NCBI GenBank assembly: GCA_016710325.1
Contig: JADJXK010000002.1
Coordinates: 3,286,001 to 3,350,000, forward strand
Direction: 5' to 3'
Origin: Candidatus Leptofilum proximum
GTDB taxonomy: Bacteria > Chloroflexota > Anaerolineae > Promineifilales > Promineifilaceae
DNA: 64,000 nucleotides
Shown: in pieces, positions 42,822-50,623 of the stretch
Numbering within the stretch: the stretch's first letter is position 1
Layout of the letters: each line of letters begins with the position of its first letter
Position numbers and translations under genes: made by a program
The notes under the pieces: model-generated
The model's input: the letters and a program-made list of their open reading frames with translations, nothing else
Told to the model about the DNA's origin: nothing
Databases searched by the model: none

Positions 42822-45350
42822 CTACGAATTTGACATGGAACGCCGGGATTCGTCAAATAGATACGGCCGTTTCTCAGCAATGGCAGTGACGAGGTCTTGG
42901 AAACGGCCGTGTCGCTCCACGTACCCCACCAACGACAACATCCGCGCATCCAGCTCATCCCCAGCCAGTTCACCCGGCCGGATGCTCAAATCAAAAAGCA
43001 GTTCAAGGAATTCCTTCTCGTCAAAACCAGCTTTCAGGGCCGCCAGAATTTCACGTTTGTTGGGCAACCCCGCTTCGCGCATGGCAGATGTGCTGACGCC
43101 ATTGAGCAGTTCCTGGACATCGAGCAAAATCACGTCCCCATCTTTGCCAGGATAATGAATGGTATCCACTTTCTTTTTCTCCAACTGTTCCAGATAAGCG
43201 TAACTGATCGGCTGCGCATCTGGATGGCCAGGGATGGGCACCACCTCGCGCGGTTTGGTGCCCTGGATGGTGTCGTGGATGCCCTTAAATTCCAGGCGGA
43301 GTGAGTAGAGGAATTGGCGGCGGTCGCCGTCGCCAATGATAGAAATGTGGATGGTGGCAGCTTTGATGTCTGCCTTAACCAGCGCCGTGAAGCCATCATG
43401 ATTGAGCATGACGCCGGTGCGCCAGCGGATTTTTTCATCTACGCGCTGGTGTTGGCGCACCATGAAGCGGTGCAGAATGCTGCGCGGCAGGACGCTGTAC
43501 TGGTAGGCAAACTGGAGTGCGTTGGCGTCGTCCCATTCAAAAGCGGGCTGCTCTTTGCTGATGAGATCGGGGATGAGGAGGGTTTGGCCGCCCGGTAAGC
43601 CAAAGGCCAGCTCAAATTTGGTCATCATGTCAAGCAGGAAGCGGCGCTGCTGGCTGGGATACTCAACGCCAGAAAGCATCTCTCGTACCTGGTTACGCAC
43701 CAGGATGCCCTGCTTTTGCTGCAACTGTTCGCTGTTGAGCAGGGCGTAGATGCCGCCCGTCACCCAGTTGGGGTTGAGGACGCTGGTGTCGCGGACGCGG
43801 TCGTCGTCGGTGAAGTTGAGGACGATGCCCAAATCATGAAGGAAGCGGACGAGGGTGGTCTGGCTGCTTTCTTCGGCGATGCCGTGCTGGCGGCAGAGGG
43901 CTTCGTATTCGTCGTAGGGGAGAAAGTGGCGCTGGGCCTGCATGGTGACGAGATCGGTTTTGACGCGCATCCAGCTGGCGGGGAAAGCGGTGTCTACGTG
44001 TTCCATCGTGGCCAGGAGAGTGGCGATTTCGGTTTTGAGCTTGTCAATGCCCAGGTCATCGCGGGCGGAGGTGCGGATGAACCCTTTGATCGCCGGGTAT
44101 TTTTCTTGCAGGCCGCGCCGGTTGATGTCCAGGTGGTGCTGGTCTGATTTGTTGATGACGACGAGTACAGGGGCATCTGGGGCAAAGCTGTTGATGAGCG
44201 CCAGCCAATACTCCACGCGCCCCTCATCTTCCCCCTGGCGGGCATCGAGGACGAGGAGGTAGAGGCTGCGTTTGGTCAGGAAAAATTGGTGGGTAGCGTG
44301 CATAATTTCCTGCCCGCCAAAATCCCAAATGTTTAGGGTGATGGGCACAATGCCCTGCCGGGCGCGGTCAACTTTCAGGGACCAGGTTTCTATATTGATC
44401 CCTTCCGTCTGGTTTTCCACCTCATCAAACCCTTGCCCCAGCAGCCGCTTAACAAGCGAAGTTTTACCTACACCCCCTTGCCCAACAAGGATGAGCTTTG
44501 CTTCATTCAACGGGCGGGCAGGTGTTTCTTGCTTCTCGCGTAGATAATCCAGGATAGCCTGGGCGTTACCATTTTGCGCCACAATCTCAGGCGGGATGGG
44601 TAAGTCGGGATTGTTGTAAAGCCAGAGGTGTTCTAATTTTGTCAGTTGCGTGATTTCAGGAGGAACAGCCGATAGCTGATTCCCACTCAAAAAAAGCTCC
44701 GTCAATCTTGTTAGTTGCCTAATTTCGGGTGGAACGGCTGTAAGCTGATTGTTTTCAAGCTCAAGCCTTGTCAATGCTGTCAGATGCCCAATTTCGGGTG
44801 GAATAGTTGTTAGCTTGTTATCATTAAGGTTAAGCCATGTCAATCCCGTTAATCGCCCGATTTCAGGTGGAACAGCCGTTAGCTTATTCTTATAAAGTCC
44901 AAAATGTTCCAACTTTGTCAACAGGCCAATTTCGGACGGAACGGTCGTTAGCTGATTATCGTTAAGTGAAAGCTTGGTTAGTCCTATCAACTTTCCAATT
45001 TCCGAAGGAATGGAAGGTAATTGATTTCTATCAAGATAAAGCTCTTTCAAACTTATTAACTGACCAATTTCGGGGGGAATAGAAGTTAGTTGATTTCCAT
45101 CAAGGTAAAGCTCCTTCAGGCTTGCCATCTGACCAATTTGGGGAGGAACGGTTGTAAGCCTATTTCTATCAAGATAAAGCTCCCGCAATCCAGTCAAATA
45201 CTCGATTTCGGGTGGAATTGTCGTTAACCCTAATCCATCTAAATAGAGCGTAATCGCCGGTGAAATTCTTGCCATGTTTATACGGCGCTGCGCCTCTTTG
45301 TAAGCGTGATCCGGGTTGTCGTATGCGTGTTTTACTTCACGTCTTGCCAT
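42822..45350 (-). CDS. LRR-Roc-COR protein with C-terminal effector-associated domain
   Basis: The 842-residue protein has ten 23-residue leucine-rich repeats (about 35-264, consensus LYLDxNQLTxVPPEIGQLTxL). A Roc GTPase follows with G1 GQGGVGKTS (290-298), G3 DFGGQE (343-348) and G4 NKSD (400-403), then a COR dimerisation domain (about 440-650). The last 80 residues (REILAALKAGFDEKEFLELLFDLSIRP...YVERHGRFQDLVTAI) match EAD-type adaptor domains, which recruit effectors in NTPase-based conflict systems. The start at 45350 follows GAGG; the earlier frame overlaps the helicase gene. Almost no ACGGCCGT occurs in the gene, suggesting recent transfer. No effector gene is adjacent. Confidence 0.88.
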   Translation of the reverse strand: MARREVKHAYDNPDHAYKEAQRRINMARISPAITLYLDGLGLTTIPPEIEYLTGLRELYLDRNRLTTVPPQIGQMASLKELYLDGNQLTSIPPEIGQLISLKELYLDRNQLPSIPSEIGKLIGLTKLSLNDNQLTTVPSEIGLLTKLEHFGLYKNKLTAVPPEIGRLTGLTWLNLNDNKLTTIPPEIGHLTALTRLELENNQLTAVPPEIRQLTRLTELFLSGNQLSAVPPEITQLTKLEHLWLYNNPDLPIPPEIVAQNGNAQAILDYLREKQETPARPLNEAKLILVGQGGVGKTSLVKRLLGQGFDEVENQTEGINIETWSLKVDRARQGIVPITLNIWDFGGQEIMHATHQFFLTKRSLYLLVLDARQGEDEGRVEYWLALINSFAPDAPVLVVINKSDQHHLDINRRGLQEKYPAIKGFIRTSARDDLGIDKLKTEIATLLATMEHVDTAFPASWMRVKTDLVTMQAQRHFLPYDEYEALCRQHGIAEESSQTTLVRFLHDLGIVLNFTDDDRVRDTSVLNPNWVTGGIYALLNSEQLQQKQGILVRNQVREMLSGVEYPSQQRRFLLDMMTKFELAFGLPGGQTLLIPDLISKEQPAFEWDDANALQFAYQYSVLPRSILHRFMVRQHQRVDEKIRWRTGVMLNHDGFTALVKADIKAATIHISIIGDGDRRQFLYSLRLEFKGIHDTIQGTKPREVVPIPGHPDAQPISYAYLEQLEKKKVDTIHYPGKDGDVILLDVQELLNGVSTSAMREAGLPNKREILAALKAGFDEKEFLELLFDLSIRPGELAGDELDARMLSLVGYVERHGRFQDLVTAIAEKRPYLFDESRRSMSNS

Positions 45351-45453
45351 GGGTTCCTCGTGTTTTAAGTGGAGTGCATCTGGCAGGTGCGACCCGCTTG
45401 TCTGGCAAAATTCAGGTTCCATTTTACCCAATTGCCCATTGTTGTCGCAATTC

Positions 45454-45536
45454 ACCCTCACCCCAGCCCTCTCCCTCAAGGAAGAGGGAGCCAAATCCCC
45501 TCCCCCTGGCAGGGGGAGGGTTAGGGTGGGGGTTGG
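45454..45536. repeat. Dispersed CTCACCCC hairpin repeat
   Basis: TCACCCTCACCCCAGCCCTC with CCTCCCCCTGGCAGGGGGAG and its inverse make a hairpin between the helicase stop and the LRR-Roc start. This repeat type is familiar from many genomes. Confidence 0.65.
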
Positions 45537-45540
45537 TGTT

Positions 45541-48129
45541 TCAAACCAACATCTGCAAAAGCTGCCGGGTGACCTGCTTGGTGTCCGGGCCGATTTCGCC
45601 GGGGGGGCCGACGCAGGCGGGGCAGCCGTCGCGGCAGCGGCAGTCGCTGACCAGCTCCAGGGCGGCGGGCAGCAGGTCGTGGTGCTGCTCAAACAGGCGC
45701 TGGCTGAAGCCCACCCCCGCCGCCACCGATTCGTAAATGACGATGGTAGGGGCCTGGGTCAGCGGGCTGCGGCTTTCGGCAACCACTTCAATGTCGCCGG
45801 GATCGCACATGAGGTACAGCGGGGCCAGGTTGCGCAGGACGTAGGCCAGCCCGCCTAGCGCCGAGCGGGCCTGCTGCCCGGCTTCGGCCTGCTTGTGGCA
45901 GCTGGGGCAAAGGGTGATGAGGTTTTCGGGCTGGTTGGCCTGGAGGTAGTGGTCGTTTTGGCCGGGGATGTAGTTGAAGTCGCGAAACGGCCGTATATGA
46001 TGCACATGCAATCCCTGCCCCGATTTCGCCTCTGCGCCGCAGTTGCGACAGCGATGTCCATCGCGGGCCAGCACAATCTGGCGCTGCTGCTGCCAGTTGG
46101 GACCGTAATTATTCGGCCGCAGCAAAATGCCCGCGTCGTACAGCCGCTCCGTCAGTGCATCGGAGAAGATGAGCCAGTAGCCGCTGGTCTCCAGGACCAT
46201 CTCCGGCAGGTCAATCTCGCCAAAACCCAACGTCTCGTGCGTGTACCGCTTAATTTTGCGGTAGCCGGTGGCCTTCGTCACCACGGTTACGTCTCCCCAG
46301 GCACGGAGAATATCCACAGATTGCACAGATGACACAGATTTTTCTTTTTCTTCCTCTGGGTCTTTGAGCCTTTGCGTGAAAACCTCCTCCTGAGCCGTTT
46401 CCATCGGGTTCAGTTCGCGAATGGCGCTGCCGACGCTGGCGCGGGTGTAATAATCGACGTCGATGGGGCGAACGTGGACGATACGGCCGTCCCAATCAAA
46501 CGCATCCACCAAATACGTGCGCGCCTGGTGCATGTAAATCGAGCCTTCGTACACCATGACGGGCGCGGTCTCCAGGTCCACCTCGCCAATGACGTGCACG
46601 CCGTCCTCGTCGTGGGCCTGGATGACGACGGTATCATCGCCGCTGGTGCGCAGGGAAACGGCCGTGGCCGGTGAGCCCTCCCCCACGTAATGAAACTGAT
46701 CCCGCGTCTCGTGCAGGTCGCCCGCGTCACGCAATGCTTCCAGCAGCGGCGTCACATCGCCAAAGCCGCCAAACGATTCGCCCTGTTTAAATGGCAGTTC
46801 AAACGCCGCACACAGCAGGTGGCGCACCATGATGCGCAGATTGTCCGGGTTGGTGAGGGCATGTTCGGGCGAACGGCCGAAAATGTAGCGCGGGTGGGTG
46901 CAGATGTACTGGTCCAGCGGGCTGTTGTTAGCCACCATGACCGCCACGGATTGGTCGTTGCGCCGCCCGGCGCGGCCTGCCTGCTGCCAGATAGAGGCAA
47001 TCGAGCCGGGGTAGCCGGTGATGACGGCCGCATCCAGCTGGCCAATGTCGATGCCCAGCTCCAGGGCGTTGGTGGCCACCACGCCGCGAATCTGCCCGGT
47101 GCGCAGGCCGTGCTCAATCTGGCGGCGCTCCAGGGGCAGGTAGCCGCCGCGATAGCCGGTGACGGACAGCGCTTCGCCGCCCTGGTAAACCACGTCGTCG
47201 CGCAGGTAGGCCAGCAGCAGCTCCACCGTCTGCCGGGCGCGGGCAAAGACGATGGTCTGGATGTCTGACGCCAGGAAGGTGCTGGCGGCATCTCGCGCCG
47301 CCAAAACGGAGCTGCCGCGCAGCCCCAGCGTCTCGTCGATGATGGGCGGGTTGTACAAAATGAACTGCTTCTCGCCGCTGGGCGCGCCGTTTTGCGTTTC
47401 GTCGATGAGGGTAAACGGCCGTTCCACCAACCGTTCTGCATGTTCTTGGGGATTGGCAATGGTGGCCGAACAGCAGATAAACTGCGGATCGCTGCCGTAG
47501 AAGTGGCACAGGCGCTGCAAGCGGCGCAGCACGTTGGCCACGTGGCTGCCAAAGATACCGCGATAGGCGTGAATCTCGTCCAGCACCACAAATTCCAGGT
47601 TGGCCAGCAAATTGCGCCAGCCGGTGTGGTAGGGCAGGATGCCGCTGTGCAGCATGTCTGGATTGGTGATGAGGATACCGTCGCTGCGGCGCACCTGGGT
47701 GCGCTGGCTGCGCGGCGTGTCGCCGTCGTAGCTGTACACCTCAAACGGCAAATTACCCGCTGCAATAAGCGCCTGGGTTTCGGCGAGCTGGTCCTGCGAC
47801 AACGCTTTGGTGGGAAACAGGTAGAGGGCACGCGCTTTCGGCCGTTCCAGCAGCCGCTGGAAGACGGGAATGGTGTAACACAACGACTTACCCGAGGCGG
47901 TGGTGGTGGAGACAATGATATTTTGCTTTTGCGCTGCGGCAGAAACGGCCGCTGCCTGGTGCGTAAACAACTCCGCTACGCCACGTTGGTGCAGCGCCCG
48001 GGTGATGGGCGGTGGCAGAGCCACGGCCTGCGTCAAGGCCGGGCGTGCTGGTAGGCGTTCCCAGGCCACCACGCTGTTCATAAAGTCCCGGTTCAGGCGC
48101 AAGCTCGACAGCAGTTCAATAATAGACAT
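45541..48129 (-). CDS. YprA/MrfA-type DEAD-box helicase with inserted HNH domain
   Basis: The 862-residue protein has a DEAD-type core (TTTASGKS near residue 72, LDEIHAY, CCSATIANP), a second RecA domain ending in QQAGRAGRRN, and the C-terminal MrfA zinc region (LMCDPGDIE, then CRCRDGCPACVG). Between them, at about residues 680-750, is an intact HNH module (CRNC, HVHHI, ENLITLCPSCH) not expected in this family. MrfA proteins act in DNA repair. A 9-base CACAGAT word is translated at about 595-607. The start at 48129 lacks a ribosome site but has TATAAT seven bases upstream, so it may be leaderless. Confidence 0.88.
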   Translation of the reverse strand: MSIIELLSSLRLNRDFMNSVVAWERLPARPALTQAVALPPPITRALHQRGVAELFTHQAAAVSAAAQKQNIIVSTTTASGKSLCYTIPVFQRLLERPKARALYLFPTKALSQDQLAETQALIAAGNLPFEVYSYDGDTPRSQRTQVRRSDGILITNPDMLHSGILPYHTGWRNLLANLEFVVLDEIHAYRGIFGSHVANVLRRLQRLCHFYGSDPQFICCSATIANPQEHAERLVERPFTLIDETQNGAPSGEKQFILYNPPIIDETLGLRGSSVLAARDAASTFLASDIQTIVFARARQTVELLLAYLRDDVVYQGGEALSVTGYRGGYLPLERRQIEHGLRTGQIRGVVATNALELGIDIGQLDAAVITGYPGSIASIWQQAGRAGRRNDQSVAVMVANNSPLDQYICTHPRYIFGRSPEHALTNPDNLRIMVRHLLCAAFELPFKQGESFGGFGDVTPLLEALRDAGDLHETRDQFHYVGEGSPATAVSLRTSGDDTVVIQAHDEDGVHVIGEVDLETAPVMVYEGSIYMHQARTYLVDAFDWDGRIVHVRPIDVDYYTRASVGSAIRELNPMETAQEEVFTQRLKDPEEEKEKSVSSVQSVDILRAWGDVTVVTKATGYRKIKRYTHETLGFGEIDLPEMVLETSGYWLIFSDALTERLYDAGILLRPNNYGPNWQQQRQIVLARDGHRCRNCGAEAKSGQGLHVHHIRPFRDFNYIPGQNDHYLQANQPENLITLCPSCHKQAEAGQQARSALGGLAYVLRNLAPLYLMCDPGDIEVVAESRSPLTQAPTIVIYESVAAGVGFSQRLFEQHHDLLPAALELVSDCRCRDGCPACVGPPGEIGPDTKQVTRQLLQMLV
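46311..46345. repeat. 9-base CACAGATNN word inside the helicase gene
   Basis: CACAGATTG, CACAGATGA and CACAGATTT follow each other in frame; on the coding strand they give a Ser-Val-containing three-residue periodicity (KSVSSVQSVDI). The same word occurs in spacers at 176-203 and 40744-40773. Confidence 0.8.
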
Positions 48130-48136
48130 GGGGCGA

Positions 48137-48142
48137 ATTATA
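48137..48142 (-). promoter_or_regulatory. Minus-10 box of the helicase gene (leaderless)
   Basis: TATAAT on the minus strand ends seven bases before the ATG at 48129. No ribosome site and no clear minus-35 are visible. Confidence 0.5.
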
Positions 48143-48856
48143 CAACCTGTAGGAGGGTCGAGCTTTAACAGTTGAAACGCGAAGCGTGAAACGTGATAGG
48201 CAACTACAGTGACATCACGTTTCACGTTTTACGAACTATTGCCAACGGCCCTATCGATTCAAAAGAAGTTATCCATAGAGTTTTTCATTTCATTATCTTT
48301 TTTAGTAGTGGATAGTAGGGGCTGGGGATATGTGAAGAAGATTTAGGAATGCCCATATCTTCGGGTGCTTCAATTGCTTGCCCCATATCTAACTTTGGCG
48401 GCAAACGGCCGTGTCCATTGGGTTTGGGGATACTTTTGTATAATTGCAAAAGTCGCCGCTGCGGCCCAATCTTTTACCGTTTTGGTCCAAATGCGTATTT
48501 GCCGTAGGAGTTCAGTACGACCCCATATATGGGAGTAGGCTGTAAATAGGACTGTTTATGACAACTCTTGTTTTCCACAGTTGAGATCAGTTTTCCACAG
48601 TAAACGGCCGTTTATCCACAGATTTCACCCAAAAAGAAGGCCAGGAGTGAACATATGCTCTATAGCCCCTTTCCATATATAGGTGATAAAGATGCAGAAA
48701 AAGCAAGGGTTTACAATCATGACTGGCTGATCCCATATGCCCCGGATATATCTTTTCTCCCAAAAATATATCCTGGTTAGTTGTCAAATCGGCTTCTTTG
48801 TGGCAAATTCCAGTAGTACCGTCAGCTTTTGCCAGGATTAGCTGGCACTGTTATCC

Positions 48857-48886
48857 TTGACAATCAGTTGTTGTATTGACTAGAAT
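48857..48886 (+). promoter_or_regulatory. Promoter of spoVS gene
   Basis: TTGACA (48857-48862), an 18-base spacer and TAGAAT (48881-48886) lie about 75 bases upstream of the start codon. Confidence 0.7.
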
Positions 48887-48963
48887 TTACCCATCCTGAG
48901 CATTACACTCTCTAGCATGACACCAAAAATGGTTCATCGATGAGAAAAACTTGGAGGCCCAAC

Positions 48964-49233
48964 ATGAACGTCATCAAAGTTTCCGCTCGGTCCAGAACTG
49001 CCGCTGTTGCCGGGGCAATTGCCGGTGTTATGCGGGAGGTCAGTCGGGCGGAGGTGCAGGCCATCGGTGCCGGCGCCGTCAACCAGGCCCTGAAAGCGAT
49101 CGTCATTGCCAAAGGTTACCTGGCCGAGGAGGGGGTTGATATCGTTTGTGACCCGTCATTTGTGGAAGTAGCCATTGATGAACAGGAACGAACGGCGATT
49201 CGCATTGTTGTGGAGCCACGTAGTCAAGCGTAG
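48964..49233 (+). CDS. spoVS: SpoVS-family protein
   Basis: The 89-residue protein matches the SpoVS/Alba-like family (IKVSARSRTAAVAGAIAGVMRE, then GAGAVNQALKAIVIAKGYL). In Bacillus SpoVS affects sporulation; the family is widespread in non-sporulating bacteria and has a nucleic-acid-binding-like fold. The start at 48964 follows GGAGG; an earlier in-frame ATG at 48940 is less likely. It has its own promoter and terminator. Confidence 0.92.
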   Translation: MNVIKVSARSRTAAVAGAIAGVMREVSRAEVQAIGAGAVNQALKAIVIAKGYLAEEGVDIVCDPSFVEVAIDEQERTAIRIVVEPRSQA

Positions 49234-49253
49234 CAATTTTTCTGTTTGATTAC

Positions 49254-49290
49254 ACAAGGGCCTGGTGTGGGAGACATCAGGCCCTTTTTT
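49254..49290 (+). terminator. Terminator of spoVS
   Basis: AAGGGCCTG pairs with CAGGCCCTT around a 15-base interior and is followed by T-run. Confidence 0.85.
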
Positions 49291-49306
49291 GTTGCTAGCT
49301 GGGTTG

Positions 49307-50461
49307 TTACCGGCTGCCGCGCTGCCCTGTGGCCCGCAGTTCCGACGAGGAGATGTCTTTACGGAACGCTTCTGCCGGGACAGGGTGGAATAGATTGGTA
49401 AACAGCACCGGAATGTTTAGCTGCTTGAGGTCGCGGAAAACGCCGTCATCATCCTGCCGCCCGGCCACCAGGAAAGAGCAGCCCAGGTCGTGGATTTCAC
49501 TCAGCGCGGCGTGCAGCTGGCTGGTGCTGTTTTGGTAGTAGCGTGGATGGAGTACACGTTCGGCCGTATCGAAGCCAATCACAAACACGGTGTTGGGGAA
49601 CAAGCGTGCTTTTTCCAGGTAGGTGGGCGCGTTGGTCACGTACACTGGCCAGCGACCGGCAAACTGGGCAATACGGTCGACCACAATATCGGGTGTGATG
49701 GGCGGCTTGTCTACGTTTTGCGCGGAGATTTCAAAGGCGACGGGATGCCCCAGCAGCTGGGCCGAAACTTGCAGCAGTTCCAGGTGGCCATCGTGCAGTG
49801 GGTTGAAGGAACCGGAGAGGATGGCCTGGGGATTGATATATTTGCTGCGGATACGGCCGTCGGCCGTCACGCCAAAATGATCCAGCGTCCCTTCATGCAG
49901 CTGCCGCGCCGCCTGGCCAAAATGGTGTGTGGTCACCGTTACCCTGTCTTGCTCGGTAAGTGTGTAGGCCAGGCACGGTTCTAAATTCATCGCCTCGGCC
50001 AGCGCGTTGAGGATGACCCGGCTGACCAGATTCTCCTCCCCGGCGCGGTCGCGATACCCTTTGTTCAAGTGAACACCATATTCTACCAGCCGATCCGGCT
50101 GCCAGGTGGCGAGGTAGGCGCGATGCTCGCCGCGCTTGGGACGATCCGTCACAATGGTGGCCGTGCAGGCCAGGCCAATGACGGGGTTGGTGGCTGCGTC
50201 CAGCCAGCGCGCCCGAGTGAAGGCCCGCCCGGCCAGCAGCCGGGCCGTGCGCTCCGTGACGTATTTGGCCGGGGGCTGGCCTAAAAATTCATCAAAAGCG
50301 GCTTTGCTGTAAGGTACCAGGGCTTCTAGCAGCGTGCGAGTGGCACCCGCTACGCCCAATAGATTGGAGAGAGCTTCGGTCCCGGCACCGGCGGCTACGA
50401 GGACGATATGCTCCGGGGCATCGTGGATAGTTTGGACTAGTTGTTTGATGTCGGCTTCCAT
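49307..50461 (-). CDS. CinA/PncC-like amidase fused to NMNAT-like nucleotidyltransferase
   Basis: The 384-residue protein joins two modules. Residues 1-160 resemble CinA_C/PncC, which deamidates NMN to nicotinate mononucleotide (AAGAGTEALSNLLGVAGATRTLLEALVPYS, then NPVIGLACTA). Residues 210-384 resemble NMN adenylyltransferases: SGSFNPLHDGHLEL (the T/HxGH motif) and a late ISSSELR motif. If both are active, one chain could turn NMN into nicotinate adenine dinucleotide, linking two steps of NAD salvage. Catalytic residues of the amidase were not verified. Confidence 0.8.
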   Translation of the reverse strand: MEADIKQLVQTIHDAPEHIVLVAAGAGTEALSNLLGVAGATRTLLEALVPYSKAAFDEFLGQPPAKYVTERTARLLAGRAFTRARWLDAATNPVIGLACTATIVTDRPKRGEHRAYLATWQPDRLVEYGVHLNKGYRDRAGEENLVSRVILNALAEAMNLEPCLAYTLTEQDRVTVTTHHFGQAARQLHEGTLDHFGVTADGRIRSKYINPQAILSGSFNPLHDGHLELLQVSAQLLGHPVAFEISAQNVDKPPITPDIVVDRIAQFAGRWPVYVTNAPTYLEKARLFPNTVFVIGFDTAERVLHPRYYQNSTSQLHAALSEIHDLGCSFLVAGRQDDDGVFRDLKQLNIPVLFTNLFHPVPAEAFRKDISSSELRATGQRGSR

Positions 50462-50623
50462 AACGGAAGGATTTTATCATTGGTGAGGGCAAATTCAATT
50501 TAAGTTTGCCTGAACTGGGCTGAATCCGAGTGTGAACGATTGTTCAGTTTGCGGTTCGGGCCAGTATCCCAGAGAGAACCATCGTTTTGCCTAAAAATGA
50601 GGGATGTTGATAATTGAAGTCCT

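Larger units (their letters stand above)
48130..48963. other. AT-rich gene-free region with DnaA-box-like cluster (possible oriC)
   Basis: No gene is supported in these 834 bases. At 48171-48232 there is a GTGAAAC word hairpin. Further right, three same-orientation DnaA-box-like sites lie 20-21 bases apart: TTTTCCACA (48571), TTTTCCACA (48591) and TTATCCACA (48612). A near match, TTATCCATA, lies at 48269. Several AT-rich palindromic segments surround them, including CCCATATATGGG at 48522-48533 and GGATATAT with ATATATCC near 48747-48775. This is compatible with a replication origin, but no dnaA or dnaN gene is adjacent. Confidence 0.45.

Noticed and set aside
44630..45250. Regular 69-base repeats, considered as a CRISPR-like array
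   Set aside because: They are the in-frame coding units of ten leucine-rich repeats and have no spacers.
45351..45692. N-terminal extension of the LRR-Roc protein
   Set aside because: The extension overlaps the helicase gene and a CTCACCCC repeat; the ATG at 45350 has a GAGG site.
45880..46075. HNH module as a separate homing endonuclease gene or intein
   Set aside because: It is in frame within the helicase with no intein splice-site residues recognised and no start of its own, so an inserted domain is the simpler reading.
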